A program made the position numbers and the translations under genes. Below the pieces are notes generated by a model. That model ran no database searches. It worked only from the letters and a program-made list of their open reading frames with translations, and was not told the DNA's origin. Positions 13,501 through 24,252 of a stretch of 64,000 nucleotides of DNA are shown here, in pieces (position 1 is the first letter of the stretch; each line of letters begins with the position of its first letter). The stretch lies in the NCBI GenBank assembly GCA_963555705.1, contig OY743176.1:59780040-59844039 (forward strand), written 5' to 3'. The DNA is from Ligustrum vulgare (taxonomy: Eukaryota > Streptophyta > Magnoliopsida > Lamiales > Oleaceae).

Positions 13501-14165
13501 ATTTCAATCCTATCTTATGTTATGCTTTCAAAAGAAATTATGCTTGGCATAATTAAAATGTTTTTTTATAAGTATATGGTTTTCAAAGAGCTGTTTTCAA
13601 AGAGCTATTTTCAAAGAGCCTATGATTTATAAAATATGTCCCGTGCTGTAATGCACAATATGAGTTTTATCAAGAGCAGTTTTATAAAGAAGCTCTATCA
13701 ATGCCGTTTTATAAAGAGCCGGGATTTATGTGTTTAATCATCTTATAAATTAAATTAATTTGCGATGAGTCTACTGAGTATTTCCCCCATGAAATACTCA
13801 CCCTACTTTTTAACAGTTTTGCAGATTTCGGAGACGGTGGCGAGCGATGAATGATGGTGGCAATAATCGTTAAACGGTTGAAAGTTTGACGTTAATGATT
13901 TCCGTATTTTTTTCCAAACAATCGAATAATTTAGAGAAGTTCATTTATTTGAGAAATTATGACATTGTCAATTTCTTTACAAAATTAATGGTTCGATTTA
14001 CTATTTCAAATGGTTTCATAAATGTTTTCAATTTTATCGGCCATTACAGTTTATTTAATGTTGCCAAAAATGAATTTCAACTATTTCTTCCGCAAAAATA
14101 TTATTCGAAAAATTTAGACAGAAAATGACGTAGTGAATCGGGTATACGGAACTCGGGGCGCTACA
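10514..14165 (+). repeat. LTR 2 (central LTR) of the LARD-like element
   Basis: Same 3652-bp sequence as LTR 1. It is shared by the two internal domains, so it serves as 3' LTR for the first and 5' LTR for the second. No base private to this copy was noticed, so it looks closest to the parental sequence. Confidence 0.92.
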
Positions 14166-14168
14166 AGT

Positions 14169-14180
14169 TGGTATCAGAGC
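14169..14180 (+). promoter_or_regulatory. primer-binding site, initiator-Met tRNA (copy 2)
   Basis: TGGTATCAGAGC three bases after LTR 2, identical to copy 1. Confidence 0.93.
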
Positions 14181-16487
14181 TAGTCTGCGTTTCTGTAGAC
14201 TGGTAAAATTTTCAAAAAGAATTTTCAAGAAATATTTTCATTATAAGATTTTTATTGATGAAGATTGCCACTGCCATCATTCGTTCCACCAACTCCGAGG
14301 TAAAGAAGTTTATGATGTTTAAAGTTATTTCAGTATTTCGAATACTCATTTTACTGATTTATGAGAAAGAATGAAGAGTATTTCGTATACTTATGATTTA
14401 TGAGAAATAAGAATGTATTTCTTCGAAAATAATGATGTTGTTATGCTTTGTCATAACTTATATGCTTTAATGTATGATTATAAAAAAAAAAATTTAGAAA
14501 GAAAACGAGTGTTGAGCATAATGGGAATAATATGATTTTATTGAGAATTAAGTAATGGATATTATGTTGAGTAAGTGAATTATTTCCTCTATTTTGAAGA
14601 GAAATTTATTATGAAGTTTGGCCTTGTGAATAAATTTTGGGAACATGATTTATGGTATATATTTATAAGTATGAGTTATCTTTTGAGCCATTAAGGTATC
14701 GAAGGAAGTGATATTGTGATATTGAAAAATATAATTTGAAATTGTTATGTTAAGGAATTATGAATTGAATTATGGGATATTTTTGATGATATTGAAGTGT
14801 TGGAATCATTTTCAATATTTTTAGATCGTTGTGATTAAATGTGGAGTTATATGTTATTGTTAGTTATGAAGTATACTTATGGTTTGGGATAAGTTCAAAT
14901 TACAAGGGAGACTCTGTCCAGAATTTTATCATTTGGAATTAAGAGCATAGTATGGTATGCAATCACTAAGAGAATTGAGTTTAGAATTGCAAGTTCATAA
15001 GCAAGATTGAGTAAATGATAAGTTATATTTTGAAAGACGAGTGAAGACAAGTATAAGGGCATTATTGGGAAGAATCTTAATTTTTCTTGGGAATGGATTT
15101 ATCACTTGAAAGGAATGATCACTTGTATTGGAGAGTATTATAAGGATATGAATTTTGAGGAAAATAGGAATAAGATTTTACAGTGATGATCTTATTTTGA
15201 TGGTTTATTGCATTATGGTAAAATATTATCTACGATTGAGAATTTTCATTTTTAGTCATAATATATGGGTTTATTTAAAGATTTAGTGATACAGTTTCGA
15301 TTAATTATTATTGGTTGTACTTTTGAAGTGAGTAAATATTTTGGCTACAATAATGGAAAATCTGAGATGATCAGTTGTGTGATTTTTAATTATGGGATTG
15401 TATCTTTGGGTTAAGCAAATTTGATGAGGAATCCTATATGATGTACAGAAGTCTTATTTAATGGTGATAAGATTAATCAGAGTATTGTTCATAAAGTGTG
15501 ATATGAATTGAAGTTTGGGAGAATAGAAAATTTTAATTTTAAATTTCAGATTTGGGAAATTAGTGAAGTTTCTTAAGTTTGAGAATAACATATTTGATCC
15601 TTGTGATGCTGTTTTAAGTTAGTATCTTAGCTCTCAGCTAGAATGAGTATTTGATACCGAGTACTTGATGTATGATTTAAAGTATGGAATAGAAAAAAAA
15701 TGAAAAGTGGGAACAAGAGTTAATGCGCTGTTATTTTTCTCGACAAAAGAAAATTTGATGATAAGATTGGAGATATGGAATATTTTATTGGATTTTGGTA
15801 CTGATATTTTTGGTATAATAATCAAGGTATAGTGAGATGATACGGGAATACGTGAAAGAGAAATAAGGACCGTATTGAATCAGAATTTATAAGTATGTAT
15901 AAGTGAAAGAAATACTTTGCATGAAATGTGGTGACATTTAAGTAAAGAATCTTAGTTATTTGGAAGATATTTGTTTACTGAATTTTGGGTTACAAATATT
16001 GGAAAGATAAGTTGATGATATTATGTTGATATGTTTGGGTATATTACGTAGAGAGAATATTCAGGTAATTCTTTGATTATTATTTTGGGAATATTCGATG
16101 ATAAGAAGAAAGGAAATTTTTTTATGATATGATATATCAGTAAAGATTTGTTGAAATTTTAGAGATATATACGAATATTTGAGGTCACATGATACGATGA
16201 TAAGTGACAAGTTACATGAATACTACAAGATATGATGAAATATCACATACGATTGGGAAAATTTCATTTTGATTCAGAAGAATTTTTGAGTAGACACATA
16301 TGTCTATAGAAAAAGTCCATGTTCTTGAGAAAACAAAGTGATGCATTTAGTCAGAGTCCAGTTGGTTAAATATGGTTGGGTTAAATATGGTAGCAATGAT
16401 GCTACATAAGAGAAGAAGAAGAAGAGATTCTGATTAAGTATTCAGAAATCATAAGATCAAGTAAGTTTAATTTCGAGGACGAAATTA

Positions 16488-16504
16488 TTTTAAGGGGGTA
16501 AGAT
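16488..16504 (+). promoter_or_regulatory. polypurine tract (copy 2)
   Basis: TTTTAAGGGGGTAAGAT directly before LTR 3, identical to copy 1. Confidence 0.85.
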
Positions 16505-19500
16505 TATAGCGACCCAGAATTTTTACGCAATTTTATAATTATTTTAATATTTAGAAAATTGTGTCGCTACTATTTCACTCATTGTTTTGAAATTAACGCC
16601 GCGACGGATTCGTCTAGCCAAGTCAAGAAATATCGAATTTGTTCGATTTTAAATTAAAATTCGAATTTCTAAAATTTTGTTATTTTAATTATTTATTCAA
16701 AGTATTATTTTCAAAATCATTTTGAATTCCAAATTTATTAAAATATCTCAATTTTCCTTATTAAAATTATTTCAAGTCCAAATACGTAATTCAATTTTTA
16801 TCTCAATTTTCAAATTTATTTTCAGTCCAAAATATATCAGTTTTAAATACAATTTCAAATCAAAGTTAGTCAAATTTTTAGTTAAATTAATTCTATTTAA
16901 CTAAACCAAATTTTCCCCACATGTTTTCTTCTTTACACCAAAACATCATCATTTTATAAAGAATCTTACACAATTGTCCATTTCATATTCCACCTAATTC
17001 TACACTATCCTATTCTATAATACCTAATCAATACATATATTTCTCTTATCCCCCATCACAACTCACGTTGCCCACATTTTGTTTCCTTCTTAATTATTCT
17101 TTCTATCTCATTGTGTACAATCAACAAGCATCTCCACACATGGACAATTGGAACACCTCAAAGCATCATCATTATCATCACCAATTCCACTCAACGATTC
17201 CCTCCACTTTCCACCCCATCTCATACCTAACTCTCCACTATACTTTCTTCAATTTAAGTCACTTTCTCCAGCTTTCCTCCATCAACATCATCACACACAC
17301 GTATTATTTTCAATACCATCACTGCCATTGTTCCATTTTCACAATTCAGCCACCACTAGAATTCACATCTCGATCCATTTCAGCCTCCTCCCTACACCAC
17401 TGCAGTATACCTCCGCCCCAAAGCAGCCACTGATCAACCATAGCCCAATTATCCACAACCAAGAACCACCCCCCAACCAGCCTGATCAAGAACAGCCCTC
17501 ACCATCACTCTGTTAAACACTCAATTCACCAAAGCTGTCGATCCACCATCATCGTATTGGCATCAACCTGCAGCTCCATCACCCAAGAAATCTGTATCAT
17601 CACCTTCACTGCCATTCTTGCTCACTGCACAAAACCAAGAACCTCATGAATGCCAAATTTAATACCCAAATCACCACCACCCCGGCCAAGATCAAACACC
17701 CTGCATCATCTTCATCAATCAACCACAATGCCATTTCTTTCAACATCCACCACTGCCTCATTCAAATTTAATTCACCACCTCCTCAATCCAGCCACCACC
17801 GTACCTAGCTACAATCATCAGACGACATCACCACCTCCGACCACCACTACTCAACTCTAAATCACCAAATGAACACCAACCTTCAAGATCAAACATCCGT
17901 TCATCATCATCATCGCCAACAACCCAATCATCGCAACCAATACATCAAAACCACCCTGCAACCAGTTTTCGTTGCAGCTCCAAACCGCCACGCAACCAAC
18001 TCAGCCCATCCAACTCACCATCTTCATCACCAACGTAATCACTGTAAAACCACCAAGTCATCATCACCCAACCACCGAATCATCACCACCCAAAACCATC
18101 ATCCTCAGTCACAAATCAAACCCAAAATCAAAACTGAAAACCCAGAATAAGTTATCCCAAATACTTACCTACCTCCACCGCCGGTAAACTCGCCGGAAAA
18201 TCGTGAAATCAAGCCACGGTCGCACACGGTTTCGCACTCAAAACTCGCACCCAATCCCTCAAATTTGAAACACTCCTTGGCCGCCTCTTGCCGCCACCAT
18301 GCGGCAACGTTCCGCCGGCCAATCGCCGGTTGTAGCGCCGGAAATGGGTGAGAGGCCTCGCGTGCTCTCATCGCCTCTGAACCTTCCAATTTTGAGAGAG
18401 TTTTGTTGTGAGAGAGAGTAATAAAATCGTTTTTAATAATTGTTTTGATTTTCAGATTTTGCAAACCAGTCCCCAGCCTTCTAATATGATTTTATTCCAG
18501 TACCAAGTTTTGCTGATTATTTATTTCAGTCCTTCAGCTTCTAAAACTGTTTATTTCAGTCCTTACTGATTTAAATCATTTGATTATAAATCCCAAGTTT
18601 CAAAAGTACTCATTTTAATCCCTCAACTTTCAAAGTATCCATTTGAGTCTTTCAACTATCAAAAGTATCCATTTAAGTCCCTCAACTTTCAAAAGTATTC
18701 AATTTAGTCCCTCAACTTTCAAAACATCAATTTTAGTCCTCAAATTATAATTTATCATTTTGAACTATATATTCGATAGACTAAAGTGACTTATTGGCTA
18801 AGACGAAGCGTACGGAGAATTTAAAGAAATTGAAGTCATTCCCGCTCAACTTTGCACTCGTCGAATTTGAGGTAGACTCGCACTTATTAATTGATTTAAA
18901 TTATGATTTCATATAAATGTCATGTGACTTGTGAAAGTCAATTTTCAAGAAAATTAAGTATGTTTTATGAAAGGTAAATATACCTTATGTTTTTATGAAA
19001 AGTAAGTATACCCTATGTTTTTACGATAATGTTTTATATGTTTTGGATCATTGCTATGCACATAAGAATTCTTACCACCTAAGTTCGGTAAAATTCTTGT
19101 GTCTCCATAAGTTTATGAGGATTTACCACCTAAGTTCGGTAAAATTCCTGTCTTTCCATATGTTTATGAGGATTTACCACCTAAGTTCGGTAAAATTCCT
19201 GTCGCATATGTTTATGAGGATTTCGATCCTATCTTATGTTATGATGGAAATGATCCCTATGAATTTCATGAATTATGTTTTGGTATACTTACTGTTATTA
19301 TGATCTTACTGTTATTATGATTTTACTACATAAGAATTCTTGCCACCTAAGTTCGGTAAAATTCTTATATTTATGAGGATTTCGATCTTATCCTATGTTA
19401 TTATGATCTTACTGTTATTATGGTTTTACTGCATAAGAATTCTTGCCACCTAAGTTCGGTAAAGTTCTTGTGTCTATTTATGTTTATGAGGATTTCAATC

Positions 19501-20156
19501 CTATCTTATGTTATGCTTTCAAAAGAAATTATGCTTGGCATAATTAAAATGTTTTTTTATAAGTATATGGTTTTCAAAGAGCTGTTTTCAAAGAGCTATT
19601 TTCAAAGAGCCTATGATTTATAAAATATGTCCCGTGCTGTAATGCACAATATGAGTTTTATCAAGAGCAGTTTTATAAAGAAGCTCTATCAATGTCGTTT
19701 TATAAAGAGCCGGGATTTATGTGTTTAATCATCTTATAAATTAAATTAATTTGCGATGAGTCTACTGAGTATTTCCCCCATGAAATACTCACCCTACTTT
19801 TTAACAGTTTTGCAGATTTCGGAGACGGTGGCGAGCGATGAATGATGGTGGCAATAATCGTTAAACGGTTGAAAGTTTGACGTTAATGATTTCCGTATTT
19901 TTTTCCAAACAATCGAATAATTTAGAGAAGTTCATTTATTTGAGAAATTATGACATTGTCAATTTCTTTACAAAATTAATGGTTCGATTTACTATTTCAA
20001 ATGGTTTCATAAATGTTTTCAATTTTATCGGCCATTACAGTTTATTTAATGTTGCCAAAAATGAATTTCAACTATTTCTTCCGCAAAAATATTATTCGAA
20101 AAATTTAGACAGAAAATGACGTAGTGAATCGGGTATACGAAACTCGGGGCGCTACA
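16505..20156 (+). repeat. LTR 3 of the LARD-like element
   Basis: 3652 bp. Three bases differ from the other two copies: C for G at 18176, T for C at 19695, A for G at 20140. It is followed by the CTACA duplication and by the resumed CACTA subterminal repeat. Confidence 0.92.
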
Positions 20157-20218
20157 CTACAAATCTTATTTTGTATGCGCATTATTTGTAGGAAAAGCAA
20201 AATTTTCTTGTAGTGTAT

Positions 20219-20627
20219 GGGTGCTCCATTCAAAAAATGTCAATTTCAATGAAGAGGTCTTTTTCGTTTAATCCGAACACTTAGTATCTAAAATTGAGTT
20301 TTTTAGATTGGTGCAGCTGAATTAGTGAATATTGCCTCACCAGGTTTAGCATGGAATTTTCTAATTCAAAATTGTATACAGAAATAATGAAATGTGAATA
20401 TGATTTTCTCATGTTTCATGTCCCAAAATATAATATAATATAATATAAAATAAAATGAAATACAATGATTTTATTGGAAGGAATTGAATAACAGATGTCG
20501 AATTGAGGTTGTTCTATATGATAGTACTACATGCTATTTTTTTCCTAATCAAGTTTCCGTACAATCCATGTATTAAAATCATGTACATGCTAAGACTCTT
20601 ATAAAATATATAAAAATTAACGAAAGC
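20219..20627. other. host DNA between the CACTA element and the gypsy element
   Basis: Apart from the possible exon tail at 20219-20284, this is AT-rich DNA with an imperfect TATAA/TAAAA simple repeat at about 20428-20460. No gene is recognised. Confidence 0.5.
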
Positions 20628-20632
20628 AGTTG

Positions 20633-21175
20633 TGACGAGACGGAAGTACGGAATTCAAGCGAAATCTTTAAAAGAAATATGAAATTTGGAATTCACCAAG
20701 CAACTCGGAATCCATCAAGCGAATTGAGAAAAAATTTCAAGAATTTTATTAATAATCTGAATGAATAAAAATAATGAATTAACCTACTATTTATATGGCC
20801 ATAAAATAAAGAAACATATTTTAAATCAAATAGGAAAAACATAAAACCTATTATAAATTAACTAAATAAAATAAAGAAACATATTCTAAATCATCTAGGA
20901 AAACATAAACCTATTTTAGATCAAATAAAATAAAATCAAGATAAACTAAATGATAGAAATAGTACTAAAATACTAAAAGACTATTTTCAATGTATGAACA
21001 ATCTCGAATGCTCAAAATCTATCATATATCAAAGCAAAGCAGTGAGTTGCACTCGTCTCGTCGAGCTACCCAAAATAGACATATTATGGGTCCGAAACGA
21101 AGGTTGACCGCCAAATCTGTAAATTCCGATCTAGTCCTTTACGATCTAATTTTGCATCAATTTTGTCCTACATCA
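20633..21175 (-). repeat. 3' LTR of the gag-only gypsy element
   Basis: 543 bp. On the minus strand it starts TGATGTAGGACAAAAT and ends CCGTCTCGTCA. It is clearly homologous to 22748-23282 with scattered substitutions and small indels, so this insertion is older than the LARD-like element. Confidence 0.9.
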
Positions 21176-21246
21176 GACCCTTCCACCTCCAAATAACTCG
21201 ACCCCGAGTTATAATTTTAACTCGAAAATTTTCAAGCTATTAGTCA

Positions 21247-22716
21247 CTAGCGATGTCTTGCTCCTTTGAATTTAAATTTCTTAAATTCGAGGATTAGCGC
21301 TCCAATAAATTGGCCAACTAAAATATGTGGTTTCATGAATAAATCATCATCACCATTTGGTTGTTCCTTCAAGACATAATAGCTAACATGTTTAACATGT
21401 AAGCATGCCATCAAAATTGTTTTCTCGATTTTTAACTTTTCAATTTTATCATTCACAGCACAATCTTCTACTTCTTCAAAGACGTATTCTTTGATTTCAT
21501 CCCTATAAATAAAATTCACAATTTTCTCTTGAACATTCTTCCTACCACTAGCGATCATATCTCCTGTCTCATTACAAGTAACACCCTTTTTTTCTTCATC
21601 TACCTCTACCTCCACCAGATTAATTTGCTTACATTCCGGGAATACATTGGACTGATGCCCTTGCTTGTTGCAACGATAACAAATTACTATTGTTGGTTTG
21701 GCATATGGATTCTCCTTATGAGGTTGATTTCATCCGTGATTCCTGGTATTTATTTTAGAATTTTGAGCTGCCTGATTATTTGCAATGGAGGGTTTTGTAG
21801 TATTTCCTATTTCAAGTGTATTAGATGATTATAGAACAGTTTGAGGGACTCGCCGAAAATTGGTTGTTTTCTTCTCGTTCTCCATTGCCCTAGCTCGTAA
21901 GTCCATATTAATTGCGTCATATCAACATAATCTGCAACCCAATTTTCTCTTGGATGGAAACCTTTAGCCCACTAGTAAAACGAGCAATCATCTGATTTTT
22001 ATACTCCTGAAGGTCATTACGTTCAACCAACCTTTGGAATTCAAAGACATAATCATGCACACAACGATTGCTCTGCACACAATTCAAGTACATACGATAG
22101 AGAATTTTTTTGTAATCCAAAGGTAAGAACCGTCCCTGTAATAAATGCTTCATTCTTCTCCAGTTGCGAATTTTATTCTTCCCTTGTTTATGACAGGTGG
22201 CCTGTAATTGATACCACCATACTGCTGTAGAACCCTTCAAGCGAAATGCCACAATCTTCACTAATTTTTTTATCGGAAATCTTCATCATATCAGAAAATC
22301 TCTCAACTTCCCCTAGTCAATCCTAGCCAATCGAAGAAATCTTCAACTCTTAAGTTGCCAGCAAAGTAGGGAATATCTGCCTTAACACGATAGTCTTTCC
22401 GATTATTGTTGTTTTTCGTGGAGGAGCAATATCCTCCTCCGAATCTTCATCGCTAGTATCGCCATACTTTACATCCCTAGCAGCCTTACGGTTGTGCCCT
22501 CCTTCAGGATGGCCAAGGGCAACTCCCTCAACTCCATCTCGGTTGGCAAGGGCACGGGCGTTAACAACGTGTGCTTTGGGGTTGGGTTGACGACCCAACA
22601 GTTAGCATGCCCTCCATCATTTGCCGCTGCCTGACAATTGCTGCCCATAGATCTACATCACCTTCCCTACGATCAGCATCGCGAGGGTTCACTCTTTCGG
22701 CTTCATTATTGGCCAT
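21247..22716 (-). pseudogene. degenerate Ty3/gypsy gag polyprotein
   Basis: The minus-strand frame starts MANNEAERVNPRDADRREG at 22716. It continues through a linker ending near 22350. Then comes a segment (22261-21917) with the plant retrotransposon gag signature (Retrotrans_gag, PF03732): LKGSTAVWWYQLQ, a basic region, RFLPLDYKK and VERNDLQEY. A nucleocapsid zinc-knuckle remnant CYRCNKQGH follows at about 21690-21640; its final Cys is displaced by extra residues. A last acidic segment ends at 21247. Frameshifts and stops break it into pieces. Gag would package element RNA in cytoplasmic particles; this copy cannot do so. Confidence 0.85.
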
Positions 22717-22733
22717 TGAACAAGGCAAACCTA

Positions 22734-22745
22734 GCTCTGATACCA
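22734..22745 (-). promoter_or_regulatory. primer-binding site of the gypsy element
   Basis: Minus-strand TGGTATCAGAGC, two bases downstream of the 5' LTR end, complementary to initiator tRNA-Met. Confidence 0.9.
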
Positions 22746-22747
22746 AT

Positions 22748-23282
22748 TGACACAAGACGGAAGCAAGGAATTCAAGTGAAATCCTTAAAAGAAATATGAA
22801 ACTCGGAATCCAACAAGCGAATTGAGAAGAAATCTCAAGAATTTTTTTAATAATCTGTATGAATAAAAATAATGAATTAACACACTATTTATATGACCAT
22901 AAAACATAGAAACCTATTCTAAATCAAATAAGAAAAGCATAAAACCTATTATAAATTAACTAAATAAAACAAAGAAACATATTTTAAACCATCTAGGAAA
23001 ACATAAAACCTATTTTAGATAAAAAAAAAATTAAAAAGAAATTTGAAGATAAACTAAATGACAGAAATAGCACTAAAATACTAAAAGACTATTTTCGCTG
23101 TCTGAACGATCTCGAATGCCAAAAATCCATCAATGTCATAGTAGAGCAGTGAATTGCACTCGTCTCATCGAACTAACTAAAATAGACATAATATGGGCCC
23201 GAAACGAAGGTTAGATGCCAAATCTGTAAATTACGGTCTAGACCTTTACGATCTAATTTTGCATCGATTTTGTCCTACACCA
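22748..23282 (-). repeat. 5' LTR of the gag-only gypsy element
   Basis: 535 bp. On the minus strand it starts TGGTGTAGGACAAAAT and ends CCGTCTTGTGTCA, followed by the primer-binding site. Confidence 0.9.
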
Positions 23283-23287
23283 AGTTG

Positions 23288-24252
23288 ATAAATATATGTC
23301 CTAAATTCTTATCAATTTAAGGGTTATTGAGAGTTGAAATGTAGTCATGGTAGATAAACGGTCATCTTCACCCTCCTTGGCAACCAATTCTGTGGGATTT
23401 TTTCGCTCAGCTCACATTAATAATTTACTGTTTAGGATTTGAAAACATTGAGATCCTAACAAGGTGACAAAAATAACTAGCCTACTCGTAGAATTTTTTA
23501 TTTATCTCTTCATAAAATTTTAGATTTACATTTTTAGCTTACTTTTGAATCATCGATGACTTGAGATTTTTTGAATTGAATGGCACAAAGAAGATTTCTA
23601 GAAGGTGACGAGGTGTGACGAGCAATAGCGGAGTCAGAGCTTTGATTTTGAGAGGGGTGGGAGGGGGGAATTTATATAGTAGAATTATAAAAAATGGACA
23701 AGCTATGCAAATAGTATTTAAGTTTGAGGACTGAAAAGTCTGATACCAAAGATTGAGGATTTATTTGAAATATATAATAATTGCGCAATTTTTTTAAATT
23801 TTTTAGTTTTTATTTTTTATTTTTTGTTGGGGGGGGGGGGGGGGGATGGGGGTTGGGGTTGGAGTTGGAGTTTGATTGAATTATGTAAAATGGTCAACTT
23901 ATGCAAATAATACTTAAGGTTGGGGACTAAAAAAATCCGATATTAAAGATTGGTGACGAATTTGATATTAATTGTGTATACTTTTCACAAACGATATGGT
24001 AGTGGTGGTGGATATATTTTAATTTAGTATAAATTTTATGAGAAGAAGATAAACATGTACATCATCACTATTTTTTTATTCTATTGAGTACTTGCTTTGT
24101 TGAACTCTTGGTATCGCGTATTTCTATCAATTGTGAAGAAAGTTGAATTGTGGTTTTACTTGAGATTTCATCAGGATGTAGTATTTCTTCCTAAAATTAT
24201 AGTTTAATCAAAACTTGTTTGAGCTGAAAATAATAATATTTTTTTAAAAAGT
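23288..24252. repeat. host DNA with a pair of about 95-bp direct repeats and a 17-G run
   Basis: Two related blocks, about 23670-23765 and 23870-23965, share GTAAAATGG / ATGCAAATA / TTGGGGACT-type words and differ at many sites. Between them is an uninterrupted run of 17 G (23829-23845) followed by G-rich sequence. No gene is recognised in the interval. Confidence 0.6.

Larger units (their letters stand above)
14166..16504 (+). mobile_element. internal domain 2 of the LARD-like element (non-coding)
   Basis: 2339 bp, a copy of 8173-10513 two bases shorter in the poly-A run near 14483. It has its own primer-binding site (14169-14180) and polypurine tract (16488-16504). No coding capacity. Confidence 0.88.
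4521..20156 (+). mobile_element. non-coding long-LTR retrotransposon (LARD-like) with three LTRs and two internal domains
   Basis: The structure is LTR (4521-8172), internal (8173-10513), LTR (10514-14165), internal (14166-16504), LTR (16505-20156). All three LTRs are 3652 bp. The outer copies are flanked by the 5-bp duplication CTACA (4516-4520 and 20157-20161). Each internal domain opens with a primer-binding site for initiator-Met tRNA and closes with a polypurine tract. No gag or pol frame survives. The only pol-like trace is TTCGAGGACGAAATT just before the polypurine tract, a word common at the end of plant Ty3/gypsy pol. This fits a LARD that relies on enzymes made elsewhere. The double structure probably arose by unequal exchange between LTRs. 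Confidence 0.93.
310..20215. mobile_element. CACTA (En/Spm-type) DNA transposon, non-autonomous, containing a nested LTR retrotransposon
   Basis: The left end reads CACTACAAGAAATTT and the right end (20201-20215) is its reverse complement with one base shift, ending TTTTCTTGTAGTG. Both ends are flanked by the 3-bp duplication TAT (307-309 and 20216-20218), the size CACTA transposases make. The subterminal DNA (about 310-900, 3840-4520 and 20162-20215) is full of short motifs such as TTTGTAGGG, CCTACGAA and CCTACAAATCTNATTTT in both orientations, typical of CACTA transposase-binding arrays. Without the insert at 4521-20156 the element is about 4.27 kb. No transposase (TNPD/TNPA-like) frame is present, so it would need a partner element to move. 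Confidence 0.93.
20633..23282 (-). mobile_element. gag-only Ty3/gypsy retrotransposon
   Basis: Two LTRs of about 540 bp (20633-21175 and 22748-23282) face the minus strand, flanked by the duplication AGTTG (20628-20632 and 23283-23287). On the minus strand the right LTR is followed by an initiator-Met primer-binding site, a degenerate gag, a polypurine tract (21176-21190, minus-strand GGAGGTGGAAGGGTC) and the left LTR. There is no protease, reverse transcriptase, RNase H or integrase, so the pol region was lost. A related solo LTR lies at 40638-41086. Confidence 0.92.
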
